Assembly: GCA_910575625.1 (NCBI GenBank)
Contig: CAJTFD010000002.1
Span: 1-64,000 of the forward strand
Source of the DNA: Clostridia bacterium
GTDB taxonomy: Bacteria > Bacillota > Clostridia > Lachnospirales > Lachnospiraceae
Length of the DNA: 64,000 nucleotides
Direction: 5' to 3'
Under the pieces are notes generated by a model that searched no databases, was not told the origin of the DNA, and saw nothing but the letters and a program-made list of their open reading frames with translations. Below are positions 24,368 to 33,532 of this stretch, piece after piece. Made by a program: the position numbers and the translations under genes. Position 1 is the first letter of the stretch. Each line of letters begins with the position of its first letter.

Positions 24368-24896
24368 ATCCTATCGCCTCCAATTTTTCCTTTAACTGTT
24401 TCTTTGCTTTCCGCATCCGGCTTTTGACGGTTCCTTCCGGCAGACCAAGGATCTTAGATATCTCATTTATCTGCATATCTGCTGAATAATACAGATAGAT
24501 CGGTATTCTGTACTTCTCCGGCAGGGTTTTAACGAATCCCTGGATCATATCTATCTCATCTTGCCTTAATACAATATGTTCCGGGGAAACTTCGTTATCA
24601 TGATCAGTAAACCCATATCCTTCATCAGACATCTCGTCCATACTGTCGATCGGAACCAGCCGCATCCTGTTTGCATATTTTTTCTTCTTATTTTTCCAAA
24701 GATAAATTGAAGTGGATAAAGCGTAACTTTTTGTATTCTGCATAGAGTCCAGTCTTTTCTTTTTCTCCAGCAGTTTGAGCATAGTGTCCTGATACAGTTC
24801 GTCTCCATTTTCCGCATCCCCGGCTGTCATCCGGCAAAACCGCAGAATATCTTTTCCAAACTTCAGGACAAACCGCTCGAAATCATCATTATCCAT
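24357..24896 (-). CDS. ECF-type RNA polymerase sigma factor
   Basis: 179 aa from the ATG at 24896, chosen because AGGAGG sits 8 bases upstream. The region 2-like N-terminal half (DFERFVLKFGKDILRFCRMT, ELYQDTMLKLLEKKKRLDSM, KSYALSTSIYLWKNKKKK) is followed by a region 4 helix-turn-helix (LPEKYRIPIYLYYSADMQIN-EISKILGLPEGTVKSRMRKA). It redirects RNA polymerase to a small regulon and is probably controlled by the overlapping DUF4179 protein. No autoregulated promoter could be recognised with confidence upstream. Confidence 0.88.
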   Translation of the reverse strand: MDNDDFERFVLKFGKDILRFCRMTAGDAENGDELYQDTMLKLLEKKKRLDSMQNTKSYALSTSIYLWKNKKKKYANRMRLVPIDSMDEMSDEGYGFTDHDNEVSPEHIVLRQDEIDMIQGFVKTLPEKYRIPIYLYYSADMQINEISKILGLPEGTVKSRMRKAKKQLKEKLEAIGYDR

Positions 24897-25056
24897 AGCA
24901 GCCATCCTCCTTCTTCTTCCAAGTCGACTTGCAAAGATCTGCCCTTGCATGTATATATTGTCGTGGCGCCGGAAAAAGTTTTCAAATTCTCAAAAAATTT
25001 TAACATTTTTATATCCAAATGAAAACCATGACTGGGATCCCACGATCACAAAACCT

Positions 25057-25275
25057 TTACGCTTTATTCCGCAACTCCTTCAAATGTCTAAGTTGTGCCT
25101 CACTTAACACTTTTGGCTTTCCGATCCTGACAAGGTTTTTGGGCAAAACGTATGTCTTGCTTACTTTCGTCCATGACTTTAACCTGATCTTATCTGGAAA
25201 AGGATATGATAGGGATGAGTCTGTCAGATGGATTGAGCAACGGGGCGGGATCGTCGTCATCCCCAGCCGTGTCAC
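25057..25275 (-). CDS. Possible small protein or gene remnant
   Basis: A 60-72 aa minus-strand frame in the otherwise empty 24897-25463 gap. Its C-terminal part (SWTKVSKTYVLPKNLVRIGK, then PKVLSEAQLRHLKELRNKA) reads like real coding sequence, with a charged terminal helix. There is no convincing ribosome binding site, and a stop lies a few codons upstream of the first possible start. A decayed fragment is as likely as a functional gene. The rest of the gap holds only a collapsed repeat (25369-25389) and a promoter. Confidence 0.3.
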   Translation of the reverse strand: MTRLGMTTIPPRCSIHLTDSSLSYPFPDKIRLKSWTKVSKTYVLPKNLVRIGKPKVLSEAQLRHLKELRNKA

Positions 25276-25368
25276 TGCCAGACATCACCTGTACGATCAC
25301 CAATTTTTTTTACTGAAATATCCAGGAATAGTGTAAAAGTCAGGTTAAGGGCATTTATGGAGGATCAG

Positions 25369-25389
25369 AACGTGTTTGAAGTATTCTAG
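25369..25389. repeat. Collapsed copy of the interspersed repeat
   Basis: AACGTGTTTGAA followed directly by GTATTCTAG joins the left and right ends of the element seen at 22977 and 35907, with the interior missing. Together with the copy at 22977 it brackets the sigma/DUF4179 pair. Confidence 0.45.
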
Positions 25390-25398
25390 GTGGATCCA

Positions 25399-25427
25399 TT
25401 GCTTTTTCCGCGTCTATCTATTATAAT
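25399..25427 (+). promoter_or_regulatory. Candidate promoter of the xpaC-telA operon
   Basis: TTGCTT (25399-25404), a 17-base spacer and TATAAT (25422-25427). It sits 36 bases upstream of the xpaC-like start, which has AGGAGGATAGC. Confidence 0.6.
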
Positions 25428-25463
25428 GTTTTTAAGAGAAATACAGGACTTCAGGAGGATAGC

Positions 25464-26819
25464 ATGGGGAATCAGGATTGGAACCAATTAGGAAATGATA
25501 TCAAGGATATGGTGCAGGATGCCATCAATTCCCAGGATTTCAGCAAATTGAACCAGGGCATCAACCGTGCCATCAATGGTGCAGTGGACGGGCTTGGCAG
25601 CATTTTGGGGACGAAGCCGCCGGGGGGATACTGGGAGATCCGGGATGATGGACAACCCCGCCCGCAGGGACAACCTGCGTATGGACAGGAGGCCGCAGGC
25701 CGGACGCAAAAAGAGCCGGTCCGTCCGCCGAGAGATCTGTATAAGAACAAGAGCTGGTCCCAACAGGGCTCACGTTTTAATGATCAGAGGGTCAACCAGG
25801 CAGCTGAACGGGGAAAGAAATTGCTCCCGGGACCATACAGGAACCCATCGGGCATGTCAGCGATCGGGTACACGATGGCGATCTTAGGCGGCCTGGTGGC
25901 CTCCGGGACGGGCATCGCCCTGGTGATCTGCCTGATCGTGGCGCTGGCGGGCGTGCCTATGGATCATATCGCATCTTTAGGATTGACTATCGCAAACAGT
26001 ATATTGTTCTTTGTCACACTTGTGTTTGGCGGGATCTGCTGGGGCGGGATGAAGAAGCTTGGACTGGCGAAAAGGTTTCGGCGGTATGTGGCCTGTATCT
26101 GTGGGAGAGGGTACTGCCAGTTGGAGGAATTATCCAGGAGTGTGGGGCGGTCGGAGGCGTTTGTTTTAAAAGACGTAAAAAAGATGCTGCACAAGGGCCT
26201 GTTCCTGGAAGGGCATCTGGACAGGCAGGAGACCTGCCTGATCACCACCAACCAGGCGTATGACCAGTACAAGACGGCCCAGAGACAGTTGGAAGAGAGG
26301 CAGATGCAGGAAAAGATGGCAGTGCAGGAAGAGCCGAAAGAAGATCTAAAAGAAGGATCAGAAGAAAGACCAAAGCCATCCTCCGAGGTGAGAAGCCTCC
26401 TGGATGAGGGCAATGCCTATCTGGAACGCATACGCAGATGCAACCAGCTGATCCCCGGACAGGAGATTTCCGATAAGATCTCCCGGATGGAGCTGATCGT
26501 GCAAAATATCTTCAAGCGGGTACAGAATCACCCGGAGGTGGTGCCGGATCTGAAGAAGATGATGGACTATTACCTGCCCACCACGGTAAAATTGCTGGAT
26601 GCCTATGCGGAACTGGATGCCCAGCCCGTGCAGGGAGAGAATATCACCAACTCCAAACGGGAGATCGAGCGGACGCTGGACACATTGAATGAGGCATTTG
26701 AAAAACTGTTGGATTCGATCTTCAAGGATACGGCCTGGGATGTGTCCACAGATATCTCGGTCTTACAGACCCTGCTGGCACAGGAAGGTCTGATCGGAGA
26801 TGATTTTAAATTAAAGTAA
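25464..26819 (+). CDS. XpaC-family (5-bromo-4-chloroindolyl phosphate hydrolysis family) protein
   Basis: 451 aa. A helical N-terminus (DWNQLGNDIKDMVQDAINSQDF) is followed by a Pro/Gln/Arg-rich linker, two membrane segments (~residues 137-160 and ~168-192) and a cytoplasmic tail. The C-terminal ~145 residues (EVRSLLDEGNAYLERI ... MELIVQNIFKRV ... MMDYYLPTTVKLLDAYAEL) form the XpaC domain. The usual name comes from a phenotype; molecular function is unclear. It is paired with TelA, 18 bases downstream, as in many Bacillota, suggesting they act together at the membrane. Confidence 0.85.
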   Translation: MGNQDWNQLGNDIKDMVQDAINSQDFSKLNQGINRAINGAVDGLGSILGTKPPGGYWEIRDDGQPRPQGQPAYGQEAAGRTQKEPVRPPRDLYKNKSWSQQGSRFNDQRVNQAAERGKKLLPGPYRNPSGMSAIGYTMAILGGLVASGTGIALVICLIVALAGVPMDHIASLGLTIANSILFFVTLVFGGICWGGMKKLGLAKRFRRYVACICGRGYCQLEELSRSVGRSEAFVLKDVKKMLHKGLFLEGHLDRQETCLITTNQAYDQYKTAQRQLEERQMQEKMAVQEEPKEDLKEGSEERPKPSSEVRSLLDEGNAYLERIRRCNQLIPGQEISDKISRMELIVQNIFKRVQNHPEVVPDLKKMMDYYLPTTVKLLDAYAELDAQPVQGENITNSKREIERTLDTLNEAFEKLLDSIFKDTAWDVSTDISVLQTLLAQEGLIGDDFKLK

Positions 26820-26837
26820 GATAAAGGAGAAAGACGG

Positions 26838-27998
26838 ATGAGCGATGAGATGAATGGACTGCAGTCATTTGCAGATGAGATGCCGGTCCCCACACTGACA
26901 CTGGAACCGGCGATACAGGAAGAAAAACCACTGGCAGAAACGATCCAGGAAAAGCCGGAGCCAAAGGTGGAGGAACCCACGCTGACACCCCAGGAACAGA
27001 AGATGGTGGATGATTTTGCCCAGCAGATCGATCTGACCAACAGCAACCTGATCTTGCAGTACGGGGCGGGCACCCAGAAGAAGATGGCGGATTTTTCCGA
27101 GGCGGCCCTTGCAAATGTGCAGACCCAGGATCTGGGGGAGGCCGGGCAGCTGATCACGGAGTTGGTCAAGGAGTTAAAAGGTTTTGAGGACCAGGAGGAG
27201 GAAAAAGGATTCTTCGGTTTCTTTAAGAAAAATGCCAATAAAGTCACCGCGCTGAAAGCCAAGTACGACAAGGCGGAGGTGAATGTGAACAAGATCGTGG
27301 ATTCCCTCCAGGAACATCAGGTCCGGCTGATGAAGGACACGGCCACACTGGATAAGATGTATGCGTTGAACCTGAATTATTTCAAAGAACTCTCCATGTA
27401 CATCTTAGCCGGTAAGAAGAAACTGGAAGAAGTGCGCAGCACCCAGCTTGCGGAGTTGATGGAAAAAGCGCAGAGGAGCGGCCTTCCCGAGGATGCCCAG
27501 GCGGCAAAGGATCTGGACAGCATGTGCAACCGTTTTGAGAAGAAGCTCCACGATCTGGATCTGACCCGGATGATCTCGATCCAGACCGCGCCCCAGATCC
27601 GACTGGTGCAGAACAATGACACCACGATGGTGGAGAAGATACAGTCCACCTTGGTCAACACGATCCCGCTGTGGAAGAGCCAGATGGTGCTGGCGCTGGG
27701 CATCGCCCATTCCACCCAGGCGGCTCAGGCCCAGCGTGCGGTGACGGATATGACAAATGAACTGCTCCGAAAGAATGCGGATACCTTGAAGATGGCAACG
27801 ATCGAAACGGCCAAAGAGGCAGAGCGCGGCATCGTGGATATGGAGACACTGAAACATACCAACGAATCCCTGATCCAGACCCTGGATGAGGTGCTGAAGA
27901 TCCAAAAAGAAGGTCATCAGAAACGAGTGGAGGCGGAGGGCCAGATCCAGAAGATGGAGGCAGAGCTCAAGAACAAACTCCTGGAGATCCAAAGGTAA
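26838..27998 (+). CDS. telA: TelA/toxic-anion-resistance family protein
   Basis: 386 aa. An acidic low-complexity N-terminus (~60 residues) precedes the TelA domain: QIDLTNSNLILQYGAGTQKKMADFSEAAL, MYALNLNYFKELSMYILAGKKKL, QIRLVQNNDTTMVEKIQSTLVNTIPLWKSQM, then a long helical C-terminus. Relatives are associated with tellurite and antimicrobial tolerance and sit in operons with XpaC. Mechanism unknown. AAAGGAGAAAGACGG precedes the ATG. ispG follows after 16 bases. Confidence 0.9.
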   Translation: MSDEMNGLQSFADEMPVPTLTLEPAIQEEKPLAETIQEKPEPKVEEPTLTPQEQKMVDDFAQQIDLTNSNLILQYGAGTQKKMADFSEAALANVQTQDLGEAGQLITELVKELKGFEDQEEEKGFFGFFKKNANKVTALKAKYDKAEVNVNKIVDSLQEHQVRLMKDTATLDKMYALNLNYFKELSMYILAGKKKLEEVRSTQLAELMEKAQRSGLPEDAQAAKDLDSMCNRFEKKLHDLDLTRMISIQTAPQIRLVQNNDTTMVEKIQSTLVNTIPLWKSQMVLALGIAHSTQAAQAQRAVTDMTNELLRKNADTLKMATIETAKEAERGIVDMETLKHTNESLIQTLDEVLKIQKEGHQKRVEAEGQIQKMEAELKNKLLEIQR

Positions 27999-28014
27999 GA
28001 AAGGGAGGCTGAAG

Positions 28015-29091
28015 ATGCACCGGGAACATACGAAAGTGGTGAGGATCGGGGACTGCAAGATCGGAGGCGGGAATCCGATCCGGATCCAGTCCATGACAAA
28101 TACAAAGACTGAGGACGTGGCGGCCACCGTCCGGCAGATCCTGGAACTGGAGGAGGCCGGATGCGAGATCGTCCGCTGCACAGTCCCCACCCAGGAGGCG
28201 GCCCTGGCCTTAAAAGAGATTAAAAAACAGATCCATATCCCGCTGGTGGCGGACATCCATTTTGACTACCGCATGGCCATCGCGGCAATGGAAAACGGCG
28301 CGGACAAGATCCGGATCAACCCCGGGAACATCGGCGGGCCTGAGCGGATCCGAGCGGTGGTGGAGACAGCCAGGGAGCGGGCCATCCCCATACGGGTGGG
28401 CGTCAACAGCGGCTCCCTGGAAAAAGAACTGATCCAAAAATACCAGGGCGTGACAGCCGAAGGGCTGGTGGAGAGCGCACTGGATAAAGTGCGCATGATC
28501 CAGGACCTTGACTATCATGAGATGGTGATCAGCATCAAATCCTCGGATGTAAATATGTGCGCACGCGCCCATGAGCTGCTGGCAGAACAGACAGACTATC
28601 CCCTCCATGTGGGCATCACTGAGGCGGGGACGCTCTATTCCGGGAACATCAAGTCAGCTGTGGGACTGGGCATCATCCTGTATCAGGGGATTGGGGATAC
28701 GATCCGTGTCTCCCTGACCGGTCCGCCGGTGGAGGAGATTCGCGCGGCAAAGACGATCCTGCGGGATCTGGGATTGCGGAAAAAAGGCGTGGAGGTGATC
28801 TCCTGTCCCACCTGCGGGCGCACAGCGATCGATCTGATCGGGCTCGCCGATCAGGTGGAGCGGATGGTGGAGGCTTTCAGTGCGAAAAATCCCTCCCTGC
28901 ATCTGAAAGTGGCGGTCATGGGCTGTCCGGTAAACGGCCCGGGCGAGGCCCGGGAGGCAGACCTTGGCATTGCGGGGGGAAAAGGTGTGGGGCTTTTGTT
29001 CCGGAAAGGGGAGATCATCCGGAAAGTACCGGAGGAAGGACTTTTGAAGGCGTTCCAGGAAGAATTGCTGCACTGGGAAGGACAGGCATAG
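28015..29091 (+). CDS. ispG: (E)-4-hydroxy-3-methylbut-2-enyl-diphosphate synthase
   Basis: 358 aa. A [4Fe-4S] enzyme that makes HMBPP from ME-cPP in the MEP isoprenoid pathway. TIM-barrel N-terminus (NPIRIQSMTNTKTEDV, VADIHFDYRMAI, KIRINPGNIG); cluster cysteines in SCPTCGRT (CxxC) and in VMGCPVNGPGEA. GGGAGGCTGAAG lies upstream. In many Lachnospiraceae it directly follows rseP; here 6.5 kb of other genes separates them. polC starts 6 bases downstream. Confidence 0.97.
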   Translation: MHREHTKVVRIGDCKIGGGNPIRIQSMTNTKTEDVAATVRQILELEEAGCEIVRCTVPTQEAALALKEIKKQIHIPLVADIHFDYRMAIAAMENGADKIRINPGNIGGPERIRAVVETARERAIPIRVGVNSGSLEKELIQKYQGVTAEGLVESALDKVRMIQDLDYHEMVISIKSSDVNMCARAHELLAEQTDYPLHVGITEAGTLYSGNIKSAVGLGIILYQGIGDTIRVSLTGPPVEEIRAAKTILRDLGLRKKGVEVISCPTCGRTAIDLIGLADQVERMVEAFSAKNPSLHLKVAVMGCPVNGPGEAREADLGIAGGKGVGLLFRKGEIIRKVPEEGLLKAFQEELLHWEGQA

Positions 29092-29097
29092 ATCTGG

Positions 29098-32000
29098 ATG
29101 GAAAAGAGATTTTTTGACGTATTCCCGGATCTTAAAGTGGATCCCGACATCAGAGGCTGGCTTGAGGAAGCCGTCGTCACACGGGTGACCTGCAGCCAGG
29201 ACCGGACGCTCTTGCGCGTCTATCTGTCCTGTGACCGCTGGATCCACAAGAAATATATCTTTCAGATGGAAGAGGAGATCCGCCGTCAGTTTTTTGGGCA
29301 GACATCTGTGAAAGTCAGGGTCATCGAACGTTTTTTACTGTCTAAACAATACACGCCCGAGAATTTCATGGAAGTCTATAGACCCAGCATGCTGGCGGAG
29401 TTAAAAGAATACAATCAGCTGGAACACAATCTGTTTATGAGCGCCCAGGTGGAATTTCCCCAGGCACACAGCCTGCGGCTTCTGATCCCCGATTCCATGC
29501 TGGCGCGGGAGCGGGGGGAGGTGCTGGTGGAATACCTGGAAAAAGTTTTCTGTGAGCGCTGCGGCATGGACTTAAAAGTGGAACCCCAGTTCGTGGCCCA
29601 CGAGGAGAGCCGGTATCGCAAAAATGCAGAAAAGAAATTGGAGCAGGAGGTAGAGCAGGTCTTACAACATGCCTCCCTGGATACTGAGAGCGGTCAGAAA
29701 GAGAAAGAAAGCAAAACTCAAAAAGCCCAGAACATGAGAAAAGCAGCATCCGGCAAAGATCCGCAGTATCCGCTCAAGAGATCTGGGAATCCCGATATGG
29801 TCTACGGGCGGGATTTCGACGGTGAAGCTGTTCCATTGGAGACGATCACCGGGGAGATGGGTGAAGTGGTGATCCGCGGACAGGTGATCTCCTTTGACGA
29901 GCGCGAGATCCGCAATGAGAAGACGATCTTGATCTTCGCTGTCACGGATTTCACCGACAGCATCGTGGTAAAGATGTTCCTGGAAAATGCCCAGGTCCCA
30001 CAGATCAAAGAGTCAGTGAAAAAAGGCGCGTTCTTGAAGATCAAAGGGGTGACCACGATCGACCGTTTCGACGGGGAACTGACGATCGGGTCCGTACGGG
30101 GGATCCGGAAGATCGGGGACTTTACGTCCAAGCGGATGGATACCAGCCCGGAGAAGAGGATCGAGCTGCACTGCCACACCAAGATGAGCGATATGGACGG
30201 GGTGACCGATGCCAAGGACCTGGTGGAGCGGGCGTACAAATGGGGACACAAGGCCATCGCGATCACAGACCATGGGGTGGTGCAGTCCTTCCCGGAGGCT
30301 CATCACTGTTTCGACGCCTGGGGCGGCTGTGTGCCGCCGGATGCGGATTTCAAAGTGATCTACGGCATGGAAGCCTACCTGGTGGACGACACGAAAGGGA
30401 TGGTGCAAAACGGCAGGAAGCAGAGCCTGTCCGGCCGTTTTGTGGTCTTCGACCTGGAGACCACAGGCTTTAGCCCGATCGCCAACCGGATCATCGAGAT
30501 CGGGGCGGTGCTGGTGGAGGACGGGGTGATCACAGACCGTTTTTCCACATTTGTAAACCCCAAGACGCCCATCCCCTATAAGATCGAGCAGTTGACGGGC
30601 ATCAACGACCAGATGGTCATGGACGCGCCCACGATCGATCGGATCTTGCCGGAATTTATGGAGTTTTGTAAAGGGGCGGTGCTGGTGGCCCACAATGCGC
30701 CCTTTGATGTGGGATTCGTGGAGAGGAACTGCCAGCAGCTGGGTCTGCCTTTTGATCTTACATCGGTGGATACCGTGGGGATGGCCCGGTTCCTGCTCCC
30801 GGCCCTGAACCGTTTTAAACTGGATACGGTGGCAAAGGCCCTGCAGATCCCGCTGTATAACCACCACCGTGCGGTGGACGATGCGGACTGTACGGCCAAG
30901 ATCTTCGTGAAATTCGTGGAGATGTGTGCCGAGCGGGGGATCCATGACCTGGAGGAGCTGGATATCCAGGGGAGTGTGTCCGTGGATCAGGTGAAGAAGC
31001 TGCCCACATACCATGCGATCATCCTGGCCACCAGTGAGGCAGGACGGATCAATCTATATAAATTGGTCTCCCTGTCTCATTTGAAATATTACCACCGCAG
31101 TCCCCGGGTGCCCAAGAGCGTGTTCTTAAAACACAGGGAAGGGCTGCTGATCGGGAGCGCCTGTGAGGCCGGGGAGCTCTACCAGGCGGTCCTAAACGAC
31201 GCCCCGGCCCCGGAAATTGCCAGGCTTGTTTCGTTTTATGATTATTTAGAGATCCAGCCTTTGGGGAATAATAAATTCATGATCGCCAGCGATAAGACGG
31301 AGGTTGGCTCCATGGAGGACCTGATGGAGATCAACCGGAAGATCGTCAAGCTGGGGGAACAGTTTGACAAGCCGGTGGTGGCCACCTGTGATGTGCATTT
31401 TATGGATCCGGAGGATGAGGTCTACCGGCGGATCATCATGGCGGGAAAAGGGTTCAGCGACGCGGACGACCAGGCGCCCCTGTATCTGCGCACCACGGAG
31501 GAGATGCTGGAAGAGTTCCGTTATCTGGGCGATGAGAAGGCGGAGGAAGTGGTAATCACCAACCCCAACAAGATCGCGGACCTGTGTGAAAAGATCTCCC
31601 CGATCCACCCGGATAAATTTCCGCCGGTGATCGAGGATTCGGATAAGAACCTGCGGGAGATCTGTCTACATAAGGCCCATGAGATCTACGGGGACCCGCT
31701 GCCGGCGATCGTGGAGGAGCGTCTGAATAAGGAACTGCATTCGATCATCTCCAACGGCTACGCGGTGATGTACATCATCGCCCAGAAACTGGTCTGGAAA
31801 TCCAACGAGGACGGTTATCTGGTGGGCTCCCGTGGATCGGTGGGCTCCTCTCTGGCGGCGACCATGGCAGGGATCACAGAGGTCAATCCCCTGCCGCCCC
31901 ACTATTATTGTAAAAAGTGTCATTACAACGATTTCGATTCCCCGGAAGTGAAGGCTTTCGTGGGCCGGGTGGGGTGTGACATGCCGGATAAGACCTGTCC

Positions 32001-33519
32001 CAAATGCGGGGAGCCTTTGAAAAAAGAGGGGTTTGACATCCCCTTTGAGACGTTCCTCGGTTTTAAGGGGGATAAAGAGCCGGATATCGACCTGAATTTT
32101 TCCGGGGAGTACCAGGCCGTGGCCCATCGGTATACGGAGGAGATCTTCGGGAAAGGCCAGACCTTTAAAGCCGGGACGATCGGTACATTGGCGGAGAAGA
32201 CAGCCTTTGGATATGTGAAGAATTATTTTGAGGAAAAAGGGATGCGCAAGCGCAACTGCGAGATCAGCCGGATCGTCCAGGGCTGCACGGGGATCCGCCG
32301 GACCACGGGGCAGCACCCGGGCGGGATCATCGTCCTGCCCCTGGGGGAGGAGATCGAGAAATTCACGCCTGTGCAGCATCCCGCCAACGATGTAAATTCA
32401 GACATCACCACCACCCATTTTGACTATCATTCCATCGACGGCAACTTGCTGAAGCTGGATATCCTGGGGCACGACGATCCGACCATGATCCGTATGCTGG
32501 AAGATCTGACCGGGACGGATGCCAAGGAGATCCCGCTGGATCAGCCGGATGTGATGTCCCTGTTTTCCAGTACGGAGGCCCTGGGGGTCACGCCGGAGGA
32601 TATCGGCGGGTGTCCGCTGGGAGCTCTGGGCATCCCGGAGTTTGGGACGGAGTTCGTGATCCAGATGCTCTTGGATACCAAGCCCACCTGTTTTTCCGAT
32701 CTGATCCGGATCTCCGGGTTGTCCCACGGGACAAATGTGTGGCTGGGCAACGCCCAGGTGCTGATCCAGGAGGGAAAAGCTACGATCTCCACGGCGATCT
32801 GTACCCGCGACGATATCATGACCTATCTGATCAACCAGGGTGTGGAGAGCAGCCAGGCGTTTACGATCATGGAGAGCGTGCGCAAGGGAAAAGGACTTAA
32901 AGACGAGTGGATCAAGGTCATGAAAGAGAACAACGTGCCGGAATGGTATATCTGGTCCTGCCAGCAGATCTCCTATATGTTCCCCAAAGCCCACGCGGCG
33001 GCCTACGTGATGATGGCGTACCGGATCGCCTGGTATAAGATCTTCCATCCGCTGGCTTATTACGCGGCTTTTTTCAGTATCCGCGCCACATCGTTTTCCT
33101 ATGAACTGATGTGCCAGGGGAAAGAAAAGCTGGAATACCACATACAGGAATTTAAAAAACGGGGGGACGCGCTGACGAAGAAAGAGCAGGATACCATGAA
33201 GGATATGCGGATCGTGCAGGAGATGTACGCCCGGGGGTTTTCCTTCGTGCCGATCGATATCTATGAGTCGGAGGCCCATCGCTTTCGGATCGTGGATGGG
33301 AAGTTGATGCCGTCTTTGGACTGTATCGAGGGTCTGGGGGACAAGGCGGCGGACGCGGTGGTGGAGGCAGCCAGGGATGGGAGATTTTTGTCCATCGATG
33401 ATTTCCGCCAGCGCACGAAGGTGAGCAAATCTGTCATCGACTTGATGGAGAGTATGCATCTATTCGGGGATATCCCCCAGTCGAACCAGATCTCTCTATT
33501 TGATATGGGTTTCTCTTAA
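29098..33519 (+). CDS. polC: DNA polymerase III alpha subunit, PolC type
   Basis: 1473 aa, full length for the Gram-positive replicative polymerase. Order: N-terminal domain (1-~220), OB fold (~235-340), PHP part (IELHCHTKMSDMDGVTDAKDLVERA), inserted DnaQ-like 3'-5' exonuclease (VFDLETTG from D452; HNAPFDVGFVERN; HHRAVDDADCTAKIF), second PHP part, zinc cysteines (YYCKKCHYND, CPKCGEPL), polymerase core with PDIDLNFSGEYQ, and C-terminal helix-hairpin-helix and OB regions. It replicates the chromosome with the sliding clamp. The start lies 6 bases after ispG and has only a weak site, suggesting translational coupling. Confidence 0.98.
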   Translation: MEKRFFDVFPDLKVDPDIRGWLEEAVVTRVTCSQDRTLLRVYLSCDRWIHKKYIFQMEEEIRRQFFGQTSVKVRVIERFLLSKQYTPENFMEVYRPSMLAELKEYNQLEHNLFMSAQVEFPQAHSLRLLIPDSMLARERGEVLVEYLEKVFCERCGMDLKVEPQFVAHEESRYRKNAEKKLEQEVEQVLQHASLDTESGQKEKESKTQKAQNMRKAASGKDPQYPLKRSGNPDMVYGRDFDGEAVPLETITGEMGEVVIRGQVISFDEREIRNEKTILIFAVTDFTDSIVVKMFLENAQVPQIKESVKKGAFLKIKGVTTIDRFDGELTIGSVRGIRKIGDFTSKRMDTSPEKRIELHCHTKMSDMDGVTDAKDLVERAYKWGHKAIAITDHGVVQSFPEAHHCFDAWGGCVPPDADFKVIYGMEAYLVDDTKGMVQNGRKQSLSGRFVVFDLETTGFSPIANRIIEIGAVLVEDGVITDRFSTFVNPKTPIPYKIEQLTGINDQMVMDAPTIDRILPEFMEFCKGAVLVAHNAPFDVGFVERNCQQLGLPFDLTSVDTVGMARFLLPALNRFKLDTVAKALQIPLYNHHRAVDDADCTAKIFVKFVEMCAERGIHDLEELDIQGSVSVDQVKKLPTYHAIILATSEAGRINLYKLVSLSHLKYYHRSPRVPKSVFLKHREGLLIGSACEAGELYQAVLNDAPAPEIARLVSFYDYLEIQPLGNNKFMIASDKTEVGSMEDLMEINRKIVKLGEQFDKPVVATCDVHFMDPEDEVYRRIIMAGKGFSDADDQAPLYLRTTEEMLEEFRYLGDEKAEEVVITNPNKIADLCEKISPIHPDKFPPVIEDSDKNLREICLHKAHEIYGDPLPAIVEERLNKELHSIISNGYAVMYIIAQKLVWKSNEDGYLVGSRGSVGSSLAATMAGITEVNPLPPHYYCKKCHYNDFDSPEVKAFVGRVGCDMPDKTCPKCGEPLKKEGFDIPFETFLGFKGDKEPDIDLNFSGEYQAVAHRYTEEIFGKGQTFKAGTIGTLAEKTAFGYVKNYFEEKGMRKRNCEISRIVQGCTGIRRTTGQHPGGIIVLPLGEEIEKFTPVQHPANDVNSDITTTHFDYHSIDGNLLKLDILGHDDPTMIRMLEDLTGTDAKEIPLDQPDVMSLFSSTEALGVTPEDIGGCPLGALGIPEFGTEFVIQMLLDTKPTCFSDLIRISGLSHGTNVWLGNAQVLIQEGKATISTAICTRDDIMTYLINQGVESSQAFTIMESVRKGKGLKDEWIKVMKENNVPEWYIWSCQQISYMFPKAHAAAYVMMAYRIAWYKIFHPLAYYAAFFSIRATSFSYELMCQGKEKLEYHIQEFKKRGDALTKKEQDTMKDMRIVQEMYARGFSFVPIDIYESEAHRFRIVDGKLMPSLDCIEGLGDKAADAVVEAARDGRFLSIDDFRQRTKVSKSVIDLMESMHLFGDIPQSNQISLFDMGFS

Positions 33520-33532
33520 AAAGGAGGGTAGC

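Noticed and set aside
28654-29247. Minus-strand frames opposite ispG and polC
   Set aside because: Opposite-strand shadows of two unmistakable housekeeping genes.
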